Shown here: one piece after another, positions 17,505 to 24,950 of the stretch
Position numbering within the stretch: position 1 is the stretch's first letter
How the letters are laid out: every line of letters starts with the position of its first letter
Assembly (NCBI GenBank): GCA_020847515.1
Contig: JADLBW010000039.1
Coordinates: 1 to 37,784, forward strand
Source of the DNA: Pirellulales bacterium
Lineage (GTDB): Bacteria > Planctomycetota > Planctomycetia > Pirellulales > Lacipirellulaceae
DNA length: 37,784 bases
Direction of reading: 5' to 3'
Notes under the pieces: model-generated
What the model saw: the letters and a program-made list of their open reading frames with translations, nothing else
What the model was told of the DNA's origin: nothing
The model's database searches: none
Translations under genes and position numbers: made by a program

Positions 17505-19082
17505 ATGAAGTTCCGCTTGAGGGCATGGATTTGCCTGTGCGGGCTCAGTGCCGCCAGCGCGGTCGCAACGGCGTCCGCCAGCGCGGCCGCGGACTATGAC
17601 CAATCGGCGCTCGCCGCGAGCGACGTCGCCCCGGCGGGTCCAGCGGCGATCGACCACGAGTACGCCGCGCTTGTCGGCCGCCTCGAGGCGGCCGAGACCC
17701 GCATTCAGCAGCTTGAGGGCCGACCCTCTACCGGCGCCGGCCCGGGCGCCGATCACGCCCTAACCCTCGCCGGCGGCGACCCCCAGGTCCCGGCGACCGA
17801 ACAACGGATTGAAGAGCTGGAGAAGGCCGTCGAAGCGCAAAAGGCGCCGACCTACCCCAGCGTGAAGCTTACCGGCTTTTTCCACCTCGACGCCGGCGAC
17901 TTCAATCAAGACGCAACCAACATGGCGGCCTTGGGCGACATCCAGAACGGCGTCGGCTTCCGCCGTGCGCGGCTGGGGGGCGTGGGCAACCTGTCGGAGT
18001 TCACGGCCTATTCGATCGAAATGGACTTCGCGACGGCGGGCCGCCCCAGCTTTTTAGACGTGTGGGGCGAGCAGCAGCAGATACCCATGCTGGGCAACGT
18101 GCGGATCGGCCACTTCCGGCAGGCGACCTCGATGACGTCGCTCACCTCGATTCGCCAGCTCTGGCTGCTGGAGCGGCCGCTGCCGTTTCAGGCGCTCGAT
18201 CCGTTCCGCCGCGTCGGCGCCATGGCCTACGACAAGTCGGAAGACGAGATGTGGTCGTGGGCCTATGGCGTCTATCGCACCGACGGCTTCAACAACGCCC
18301 CGCTGGGCGACACGCGGTTCGCCACCGATATCGGGGACAACGGCGGCGTCTCCGCCGCTGGCCGCCTGACGCACCTGTTGTATTACGATGAAGCCGCCGA
18401 GGGGCGCTACCTGGTGCACGTCGGCGGCCACTACAATTACAGCCGCATCACCTCGAGCTTCGACGCCCCGTTCTACCAGGCGCGGGCCATTCCGGAGTTC
18501 TTCGTCGGCGATCCGGCCGGCGGCGGGCTCACGGCGACCGGTACGCCGTTCTTCGTCGATACCGGCCGCATTCCTTCCGACCAGTTCCACTTCTTCGGCC
18601 TGCAGCTCGGCGGCCAGTACGGCCCCTCGCACGTGCAGGCTGAATACATGGGGACGCAGGTCGATCAGCTTGGCAATCGCACGGTGTACTACGACGGCGC
18701 TTACGTGCAGGGCGGCTACTTCCTCACCGGCGAGCATCGCACCTACAACCGCATGGTCGGCGTGTTCGATCGGGTGACCCCGTACGAGGATTTCTTCGGC
18801 CTGGGGCGCAATGGCGGTTTTTGCGGCTGGGGCGCGTGGGAGGCGACGGCCCGCTATAGCTACGTCGACCTCCGCGACCCCAACGCCGCGCCGCTGGGGT
18901 TCGCGGCGGGACCGCCGCCCTCGCCCAATCCGGGGCGGGTCGACGACGTGACCTTCGGCATGAACTGGTACTGGAACGCCCATTCGAAACTGCAGTTCAA
19001 CTACATCCACGCCTTTCTCGACAACGGGTTTGGGGACAGCGACTGCGACATCTACTGCGGGCGATTCCAGATTGACTTTTGA
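17505..19082 (+). CDS. OprO/OprP-type porin
   Basis: This 525-residue outer-membrane porin belongs to the phosphate-selective porin family. The ATG at 17505 is chosen because a strong AAGGAGG lies at 17490-17496 and a signal peptide of about 28 residues follows; the in-frame ATG at 17403 would hide that signal peptide. Residues about 50-72 and 98-112 form short coiled coils, as in planctomycete porins with a periplasmic trimerisation stalk. The barrel runs from about 119 to the end. Blocks such as GFRRARLGGVGNLSEFTAYSIEMDF, GHFRQATSMTSLTS and the C-terminal FQIDF (terminal aromatic residue) are typical. The ion or solute specificity cannot be read from the sequence. Confidence 0.88.
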   Translation: MKFRLRAWICLCGLSAASAVATASASAAADYDQSALAASDVAPAGPAAIDHEYAALVGRLEAAETRIQQLEGRPSTGAGPGADHALTLAGGDPQVPATEQRIEELEKAVEAQKAPTYPSVKLTGFFHLDAGDFNQDATNMAALGDIQNGVGFRRARLGGVGNLSEFTAYSIEMDFATAGRPSFLDVWGEQQQIPMLGNVRIGHFRQATSMTSLTSIRQLWLLERPLPFQALDPFRRVGAMAYDKSEDEMWSWAYGVYRTDGFNNAPLGDTRFATDIGDNGGVSAAGRLTHLLYYDEAAEGRYLVHVGGHYNYSRITSSFDAPFYQARAIPEFFVGDPAGGGLTATGTPFFVDTGRIPSDQFHFFGLQLGGQYGPSHVQAEYMGTQVDQLGNRTVYYDGAYVQGGYFLTGEHRTYNRMVGVFDRVTPYEDFFGLGRNGGFCGWGAWEATARYSYVDLRDPNAAPLGFAAGPPPSPNPGRVDDVTFGMNWYWNAHSKLQFNYIHAFLDNGFGDSDCDIYCGRFQIDF

Positions 19083-19141
19083 GTTCGTTGTTGCTGCTTT
19101 ATTGCCCGCGAATAGGCGCGAAGGATGAACCGTACGTGGCG

Positions 19142-19195
19142 GATCGGCTCTTGGCTGGCGGCTGGCGGCCAGAGGGAATGAACGCTTTTGCTGGC
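19142..19195. repeat. Half copy of the palindromic heptad element (copy C, inverted)
   Basis: GGCTCTT, GGCTGGC, GGCTGGC and then GGCCAGAGGGAA at 19167-19178 are the inverted right half of the core seen in copies A and B (TTCCCTCTGGCC). Only one arm is recognisable. It lies in the 190-bp gap before the Cys-rich gene. Confidence 0.55.
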
Positions 19196-19272
19196 AGTGA
19201 GGCGCGAGGCATGCGTGCTGGGCCTGGGAAAATTCAAGATTCGATCTGACACTCCTGCTGGAACACGACCCA

Positions 19273-19683
19273 ATGATCCGTTTCATTCCAAACCGCGCAT
19301 TCCGGTTGGCGCTGTTGACCCTGATCGCGGCGTGGACGACGGCCTCGGTAGCCGGCGCCGTCGAGAAGGCGTGCGATCACTGCGGCTGCGCGTGCCGGTG
19401 CCGCAAGGTCTGCCGCCTGGTCTGCGAGATGAAGGAAGTCACCAAGACCACCTACTCGTGCAAGTGCGAGGACATTTGCGTCCTTGGGCCGAGCATCCGC
19501 GCGACGTGCGACTGCTCCTGCGGCCATTGCCCGCAGTGCCGAGCGACGTCCTGGATTCCGCAGGCCAAGTACGTGAAGACCCGGCGAGTTCACGAAAAGA
19601 AGACGGTGACGGTGCAAAAGCCGACGTATAGATTCGTCGTCGAGTACCTGTGCCGCGAGTGCTGCGCCGAGTGCGGAAAGTAG
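19273..19683 (+). CDS. Small secreted cysteine-rich protein
   Basis: This 136-residue protein has a signal peptide (about 1-29, cleavage near VAGA). The mature part holds 19 cysteines in clusters: a CDHCGCACRC block, KVCRLVCEMK, SCKCEDIC, CDCSCGHCPQC and a final LCRECCAEC. It matches a recurring type of planctomycete exported hypothetical protein with the pattern KVCRLVCE...CEDICV.GPS...W.P and a C-terminal YRFVVEYLC. It could bind metal or form a disulfide-linked envelope component; neither is shown. A weak TGGAA stretch precedes the ATG. It faces the PQQ gene tail to tail with a 114-bp gap. Confidence 0.75.
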   Translation: MIRFIPNRAFRLALLTLIAAWTTASVAGAVEKACDHCGCACRCRKVCRLVCEMKEVTKTTYSCKCEDICVLGPSIRATCDCSCGHCPQCRATSWIPQAKYVKTRRVHEKKTVTVQKPTYRFVVEYLCRECCAECGK

Positions 19684-19797
19684 CCGCGTTTCTGGTCGGC
19701 GCCGGGCCGTCGCCGCGCCGCCGCCATGGGACCTTCCGATCCCCCCGCCGCTTGTGGAGAGGGTCCCGCAGAGGGAGCCCGCCAAAGCGCGTCGAGG

Positions 19798-21078
19798 CTA
19801 CTTTGCCACGTCATAGCACCACAGCGTGCCATAGTCGAAGATGTACAGCTTGCCGTCGGCGACGACCGGGTAGGCCCAGGCCTTCGACTTGCCGCGATCC
19901 GGGCCCCCCTCGGGGGTGAAGCGGCCCCGCTGGCGATAGGCCTGGGGTGTCGCCTCGACGAGGGCCACTTCGCCGTTTTCGCCGTGCAGGTAGAGATCGC
20001 CGTCGGCGACGCAGAGCGACGCCGCGCCGAGCGACCGCTCGCGCCACTGCACTTCGCCCGTCTCAAACTCGATGCACATCAGCGAATCGCTGCCGGCGCC
20101 GTACATGTACGGGCCGACGAGGACCGTACCGCCGATCGCTTTGGGCAGGTTGTTGTTGAAATACGCCTCTTCCGCCGCCAGGCCGCCATCGGGGCCTTGG
20201 ACGATCTTCACCAGGGCGCCGCCGCCTCGGCCGCTGGCGCTGTAGACGTAATCGCCATGCACCAGCGGCGTAGGGATGTTCGCGGGACTCCCCTGGGCGG
20301 TCCGCTCGTAGCGCCATAGCGGCTTGCCCGTGGCGGCGTCGACGCCGATCAGCCCCTTGCCCAAGAACTGCACATACTGCTTCACGCCCGCGGCGTTGGA
20401 AATGACGACCGACGAATAACCGGCCTCTTCGCCCTCGGTGCTGCACTTCCAAACGGGTTCGCCCGTGTGCTTGTCGAGCGCGATAAGCGTCGCCTCCTTG
20501 CCGCCGGGCGTGCAGACCAGGACGTCGCCGTCAATCAGCGGCGATTCGGAGTACGCCCACTCGCCGGGATCGCCGCCGAAGTCGCTCCGCAGGCTCTTTT
20601 GCCAGACGGTCTCGCCGCTGGCGGCCTCCAGGCAAAGCAGATCGCCGTCGGAGCCGATGACGTAGAGCCGGTCCCCGTCGATGGTCGGCGTCGAGCGGGC
20701 GCCCGGGTAGGAGGGATTTTGATCCGGCTCGCCGACTTTGCCGATCCGCTTCGACCAGAGCACTTGCCCCTGATGGGAGAGGTCGAGCGCGCGGATGAAC
20801 TCGTCCTCCAGCCCCTCGCTGCCGAGAAGGTAGAGCCGATCGCCGACCACGGCAGGGGTCGAATAACCGGCGCCAAGGTTGTCGCGCTTCCAAGCCAGCG
20901 GCGGCCCTGCCTCGGGCCACTGATCGAGCAAACCAGTTTCGCCCGAGATGCCGTTGCGCTGCGGGCCGCGCCACTGCGGCCAGTTGGCCGCCTGAAGCGT
21001 TTCGATGGCAGCGAACCAGCCGCTGAAGATCAGCAACAACCATGTCACCTTACGTGCACAAAACTGACGGCAGCGCAT
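19798..21078 (-). CDS. PQQ-like beta-propeller protein
   Basis: This 426-residue exported protein begins with a signal peptide and then NWPQWRGPQRNGIS, the standard opening of the planctomycete outer-membrane-assembly-like PQQ_2 propeller proteins. Repeated blades carry the motif D..TGE.VW (for example ALDKHTGEPVWKC and EFETGEVQWRER) and VVGDRLYLLG/VIDGDRLYVIGS strands. It lacks obvious alcohol-dehydrogenase active-site features, so it is probably a non-enzymatic scaffold or a dehydrogenase-like protein of unknown substrate. The start at 21078 is fixed by a perfect AGGAGG (complement of 21085-21090) six bases upstream; the longer frame to 21393 has no signal peptide and is rejected. Confidence 0.85.
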   Translation of the reverse strand: MRCRQFCARKVTWLLLIFSGWFAAIETLQAANWPQWRGPQRNGISGETGLLDQWPEAGPPLAWKRDNLGAGYSTPAVVGDRLYLLGSEGLEDEFIRALDLSHQGQVLWSKRIGKVGEPDQNPSYPGARSTPTIDGDRLYVIGSDGDLLCLEAASGETVWQKSLRSDFGGDPGEWAYSESPLIDGDVLVCTPGGKEATLIALDKHTGEPVWKCSTEGEEAGYSSVVISNAAGVKQYVQFLGKGLIGVDAATGKPLWRYERTAQGSPANIPTPLVHGDYVYSASGRGGGALVKIVQGPDGGLAAEEAYFNNNLPKAIGGTVLVGPYMYGAGSDSLMCIEFETGEVQWRERSLGAASLCVADGDLYLHGENGEVALVEATPQAYRQRGRFTPEGGPDRGKSKAWAYPVVADGKLYIFDYGTLWCYDVAK

Positions 21079-21117
21079 AGTTCGCCTCCTGGGAGTGTGG
21101 CAGCAAACGGGGCAGGT

Positions 21118-21123
21118 ATTATA
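21118..21123 (-). promoter_or_regulatory. Perfect -10 box for the PQQ-like gene
   Basis: Read on the minus strand this is TATAAT, followed about 27 bases later by AGGAGG and the start codon. No good -35 hexamer lies 16-18 bases further upstream, so the call rests on the -10 match and the short leader. Confidence 0.4.
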
Positions 21124-21245
21124 GCGAAAGCCGCGGGGCCGTCGCCCACCGGCCTTGCATGTCAGGGCCGATCGGTTTTTCGAACTACGCCGCGCGACGT
21201 GGCCGCGGAGGTCCACCGACACAGCCATGTTTTGGGGGAAATCGA

Positions 21246-21269
21246 CATGTCCACGCGGACGTGGACATG
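21246..21269. repeat. Perfect 10-bp palindrome in the divergent gap
   Basis: CATGTCCACG at 21246-21255 pairs with CGTGGACATG at 21260-21269 across the loop CGGA. It is close in sequence to the palindrome at 37653-37678 (CATGGCCACG and its complement), so the two look like one repeat family. The rest of the 445-bp region between the divergent genes shows nothing else recognisable. Confidence 0.7.
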
Positions 21270-21523
21270 GCACGCTCTCTTCCAGTTTGAAATACTGGTC
21301 GGCCTTGCTTCGCATGCCGGAGCCAACCAGAGATCGGGCCGGGATCAACCTATGCAGGCTGAAGGGCGAAATGGCCGTCAGGGACGCTCCCAAAACCAGC
21401 TCAATCCACGCGAGCCGCAGGCGGAGCCACTATTTTGCGTGACGGCTATCTCGCGCAGCGGCCTGCGCTTGGGTATCATGGCGGGAATTCACCCAGTTCG
21501 GTAACCCTGCGTCCTTCGACCTT

Positions 21524-22834
21524 ATGCCAGTAACCCACCGCCCTGCCCCGGCTGCCCTGGTTGCACCGGCTGCCGCGGCTGCCCCAGGGCCCACAGCTAG
21601 CCTGCGCGGCGATCTGGCCGCGCTGAAGATCGACCGCTCGCGCGGCCGGCGGCCGTCGTGGACGGTGCGACTGGTGTGGACGCTCGTTGTCGCGGCGCTG
21701 GCGGCTGGCGCCGCCGGCGCCGGATATTGGGCGTTGGAAGACCGGCTGTTTCCCGTGCCCGTGGTGAAGGTCGACTCGGTGCGGATCATGACGCTTGGCC
21801 AGGCCCGGACGACGCTCACGGCCACGGGCTACCTCGAATCCCGCTGGCAGGCCGCCGTCGGCGCCAAGGTCCCCGGGCGGATCGCGAACATCCCGGTCGA
21901 GGAAGGGGACAAGGTGAAGGCGGGCGCCGTGCTGGCTGAGTTGGAACATTCCGATCTCGACGCGGCGCTGGCCTCGCGAAAGGTCGCCGTCGCGCGGGCC
22001 GAGGCCGAACTGGCCGAGGCCGAGCTGAACCTGTCACAGGCCCAGCGCGACCTGGAGCGCGAAAAGGGCATTTTCGCCCGGCACGCAGGTACGCAGGCCA
22101 CGCTCGACCAGGCCGACACGACCTTTCGCGCGGCTGCCGCGGTGCAGCGGGCCCGCATAGCCGCGGTCGAAGCCGCCAAGGCGGCCGTCGTCGAAGCGGA
22201 GGAGTCGGTGCGCAATATGTTCATCTACGCACCATTCGACGGTACCGTGGTGACCAAAGACGCCGAGAAGGGCGAATCGATCATGCCGGGCGGCATGGGC
22301 GCCAGCTCGGGCCGCGGCTCGGTGATCACGCTCGCCAAGCTCGATGAGCTGGAGGTCGACACGGACGTGAAGGAAGACTACCTGAGCCAGTTGCACCCCG
22401 GCCAGCCGGCCCAAGTGGCCGTCGACGCGGCGCCCGATCGCCGCTACAAAGGCCGGCTCCGCGAGATCATCCCGATGGGGGACCGGACGCGCGGCATCGT
22501 CAAGGTCAAGGTGTCGATTCTCGATCCCGACGAACGACTATTCCCTGAGCTGAGCGCCACGGTCCACTTCCTGCCCGACGCCGAAGGTCAGGATGCCGAC
22601 GCGGCGCAGCAGAGGGGGGTGTTCGCCCCGGCGGCGGCCATTGAAGGCGACGGCGACAAACGGTACGTGTGGGTGCTTGAAGACAACCGCGTCCGCCAGA
22701 CAGCGGTCAAACCGGCCGGCGAACCCCACGACGGACTGGTGCAAGTCACGGGCGAACTGGCCGGCGGCGAACAAGTAGTCATCGACGCCCCGCCCGAGCT
22801 CGACCAAGGCGCTGAAGTGCAGGTAGCCGAGTGA
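21524..22834 (+). CDS. HlyD/MacA-type periplasmic adaptor
   Basis: This 436-residue membrane fusion protein links an inner-membrane ABC exporter to the periplasm or outer membrane. It has an Ala/Pro-rich cytoplasmic start, one membrane helix at about 48-68, a lipoyl-like half motif at about 103-142 (VGAKVPGRIANIPVEEGDKV), an Ala/Glu-rich coiled-coil hairpin at about 143-215, then the second lipoyl half (YAPFDGTVVTKDAEKGE) and beta-barrel and membrane-proximal domains. The N-terminal tail of about 45 residues is longer than in MacA. No Shine-Dalgarno sequence is evident. It is the first gene of a four-gene operon with the ATPase and two permeases, as in MacAB or DevBCA systems. The exported substrate is unknown. 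Confidence 0.88.
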   Translation: MPVTHRPAPAALVAPAAAAAPGPTASLRGDLAALKIDRSRGRRPSWTVRLVWTLVVAALAAGAAGAGYWALEDRLFPVPVVKVDSVRIMTLGQARTTLTATGYLESRWQAAVGAKVPGRIANIPVEEGDKVKAGAVLAELEHSDLDAALASRKVAVARAEAELAEAELNLSQAQRDLEREKGIFARHAGTQATLDQADTTFRAAAAVQRARIAAVEAAKAAVVEAEESVRNMFIYAPFDGTVVTKDAEKGESIMPGGMGASSGRGSVITLAKLDELEVDTDVKEDYLSQLHPGQPAQVAVDAAPDRRYKGRLREIIPMGDRTRGIVKVKVSILDPDERLFPELSATVHFLPDAEGQDADAAQQRGVFAPAAAIEGDGDKRYVWVLEDNRVRQTAVKPAGEPHDGLVQVTGELAGGEQVVIDAPPELDQGAEVQVAE

Positions 22835-22918
22835 AGCGCTGGCGGCCAGCGGCTCGCGGCTATTCCCCGATCACCGTTCACCGATCACCACTCAAGCCTC
22901 AAGCCTCAAGCCTACTCT
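22835..22918. repeat. Heptanucleotide array between adaptor and ATPase genes
   Basis: The whole 88-bp junction reads as twelve 7-bp units plus four bases up to the ATG at 22923. Early units are GCGGCCA, GCGGCTC and GCGGCTA. Middle units are ATCACCG, TTCACCG and ATCACCA, and late units are CTCAAGC three times. No Shine-Dalgarno sequence precedes the ATG. Confidence 0.85.
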
Positions 22919-22922
22919 GCCC

Positions 22923-23639
22923 ATGAGCGATCACGCCGATGCCGTCGTCGCCTTGCTGAACGTCAGCAAGGAGTTCATGCGGGATAAGATCCATATCCCG
23001 GTGCTCAGCAATACGACGCTCCATATTCCGCGGGGCGATTTCGTCGCCGTGATGGGCCCCAGCGGCTCCGGCAAGTCGACCTTGCTGAACCTGTGCGCGG
23101 GGCTGGATCGGCCCACCACGGGCAACGTCATCGTCAACGGCCAGGACCTGGGCGAATTGTCCGAGGCGGGCCTGTCGCGGTGGCGAAGCGAGAACCTGGG
23201 GTTCATCTTCCAGTCGTACAACCTGATGCCGGTCCTCACCGCCCAGGAAAACGTCGAGCTGCCGCTCTTGCTCACCCCCTTGCGGCGGGCCGAGCGGCGG
23301 AAGCACGCGGGGGCGGCGCTGGCCATCGTAGGGCTGGAGGATCGAGCCGACCATTATCCGCGGCAGCTTTCCGGCGGGCAGGAGCAGCGGGTGGCGATCG
23401 CCCGCGCGCTGGCCAACGACCCGGTGCTGCTCTTGGCCGACGAACCGACCGGCAACCTGGACGCGACCAGCGCGCACGAGGTGCTCGATCTGCTGGTGCA
23501 ATTGAACGATCAGTATGGCACCACGATCATCATGGTGACGCACGACCCCAAGGCCGCCCGGCGGGCCAAGCGGCTGTTGCATCTGGAAAAGGGCGCCTTC
23601 GTGCAGGCCGACATCGACGCCCTGGAGGCGGTGCGATGA
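22923..23639 (+). CDS. ABC transporter ATPase, MacB/LolD type
   Basis: This 238-residue ATPase energises the FtsX-type permeases that follow. It has all motifs: Walker A GPSGSGKS at 45-52, Q-loop Gln 97 (FQSYNLMP), signature LSGGQ at 149-153, Walker B VLLLADE at 168-174 with the catalytic Glu 174, D-loop NLD and switch His 207 (VTHD). Length and the [18 protein letters not shown] block are typical of the LolD/MacB subfamily. The stop overlaps the start of the first permease by four bases. The start codon follows the heptad array directly, without a Shine-Dalgarno sequence. Confidence 0.95.
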   Translation: MSDHADAVVALLNVSKEFMRDKIHIPVLSNTTLHIPRGDFVAVMGPSGSGKSTLLNLCAGLDRPTTGNVIVNGQDLGELSEAGLSRWRSENLGFIFQSYNLMPVLTAQENVELPLLLTPLRRAERRKHAGAALAIVGLEDRADHYPRQLSGGQEQRVAIARALANDPVLLLADEPTGNLDATSAHEVLDLLVQLNDQYGTTIIMVTHDPKAARRAKRLLHLEKGAFVQADIDALEAVR

Positions 23640-24799
23640 TGAAGTATTTGCCGCTCATCCTGCACAATATTTCGCGCAACAAGATCCGCTCGCTGCTGAC
23701 CAGCTTGTCGATCGCGATGAGCTTGTTCCTGGTGGTGACCCTCTCGTCGCTGCTGTCGTCGCAGGACGAGATTACCGAGCGCACGAAGGTGCACAACCGC
23801 GTCGCCGTGCTGCACGAAGCGGGGCTCGCCGGCCGGCTGCCGATTGCTTACGTCGACCGCATTCGCAAGATTCCAGGCGTGGCGTGCGCCTCGCCGATGT
23901 CGTGGTTCGGCGGCAACTACCGCGAGGAGAAGACGCAGTTTCCGCAGTTTGGCGCCGACGCCCGGACGATCTTCGACGTGTATGAGGAATACCAGATACC
24001 CGCCGAGCAGCTCGCCGATTGGCAGCGCGACAAGACCGGCTGCGTCGTCGGCAGCCTGATCGCCCGCAACAAGGGCTGGAAGATCGGCGACAAGATTCCG
24101 TTGAAAGGCAACATCTATCCGGTCGATCTGGAGCTGACGGTTCGCGGCATTTACGACGGCGACTCGACCGTCGACAAGGAGTGGCTCCTGTTCCACTTCG
24201 AGTACATGGACGAGGCCCTCAAGGAGCATTACGAGCGGATCGCCGGCAACGCGGGGATCATCATGCTGCGGGTCGAATCGCAGCAGAAGGTTCCCACGGT
24301 GATGCAGACGATCGAGTCGGCCTTCGCCAGCAGCGACGCCCCGGTCAAGCCGATGACCGAGAAGCAATTCGCCCAGTCGTTCACCGAGATGATGGGCAAC
24401 GTCCGCGGCTTTATTCGCTACACGTCGATCGCCGTGGTCGTGGCCCTGTTGTGCGTGGCCGCCAATACGATGGCGATGTCGCTTCGCGAGCGGACGCGGG
24501 AAATCGCCCTGCTCAAGGCGATCGGGTTTTCGCAGTCGTCGGTGCTGGGAATGTTTTTGTCCGAATCGGTGTTGATCGGCCTGTTGGGCGGCGTCGTCGG
24601 CGCGCTGGGCGGCAAGCTGCTGTTCGCGGCGGTCGATTTGAGCAAGATCCTCCCCGGGCTGGGGATGTTCTACATTCCCTGGACGACCGCCCTGTACGGC
24701 CTGGCGCTCGCCGCGGGCATCGGCCTGTTCAGCGGCCTGGCCCCCGCCTGGCGGGCCGCCAACTTGAGCGTGCTCGAAGGGCTGAGAAAGGTGGTGTAG
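23636..24799 (+). CDS. FtsX/MacB-type ABC permease 1
   Basis: This 387-residue inner-membrane permease has an N-terminal helix at about 20-42, a large periplasmic MacB_PCD-like domain, and three C-terminal helices. The FtsX block SLRERTREIALLKAIGFS lies after the second helix. The ATG at 23636 overlaps the ATPase stop (ATGATG); the second ATG at 23639 is an equal alternative. The short N-terminus and separate ATPase mark it as a LolC/DevC-like half of a heterodimer rather than full-length MacB. It works with the second permease gene of the same length. Confidence 0.9.
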   Translation: MMKYLPLILHNISRNKIRSLLTSLSIAMSLFLVVTLSSLLSSQDEITERTKVHNRVAVLHEAGLAGRLPIAYVDRIRKIPGVACASPMSWFGGNYREEKTQFPQFGADARTIFDVYEEYQIPAEQLADWQRDKTGCVVGSLIARNKGWKIGDKIPLKGNIYPVDLELTVRGIYDGDSTVDKEWLLFHFEYMDEALKEHYERIAGNAGIIMLRVESQQKVPTVMQTIESAFASSDAPVKPMTEKQFAQSFTEMMGNVRGFIRYTSIAVVVALLCVAANTMAMSLRERTREIALLKAIGFSQSSVLGMFLSESVLIGLLGGVVGALGGKLLFAAVDLSKILPGLGMFYIPWTTALYGLALAAGIGLFSGLAPAWRAANLSVLEGLRKVV

Positions 24800-24946
24800 G
24801 GTAGTGCGAAGTAGGTAGTGGGAAGTGGATAGTTGTAATACCAATGACCAAGCACCAATGACCAATGATGTCTGACCTCTGCCTTCTGCCTTCTGCCTTC
24901 TGCCTTCTGACCTCCGACCTCTGACCTCTGACCTCCGCCTTCCCCC
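24800..24946. repeat. Heptanucleotide array filling a permease-permease junction
   Basis: From the base after the stop codon to four bases before the next ATG, the sequence reads as 21 uninterrupted 7-bp units. It begins with GGTAGTG, GGAAGTG and GATAGTT, passes through CAATGAC (24842, 24856) and then TTCTGCC three times and CTCTGAC twice, and ends TTCCCCC. The 5' part is G-rich and the 3' part is C/T-rich on the coding strand. Confidence 0.92.
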
Positions 24947-24950
24947 TTCC

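Noticed and set aside
21079..21393. N-terminal extension of the PQQ-like protein
   Set aside because: It would bury the signal peptide and ignore the AGGAGG site before 21078.
20467..21504. Plus-strand frame of 345 codons opposite the PQQ-like gene
   Set aside because: It is antisense to a clear gene, with shadow composition rich in Arg, Ala and Val.
24842..24932. Tandem repeats considered as a CRISPR array
   Set aside because: Units are 7 bp with no spacers and no cas genes are present.
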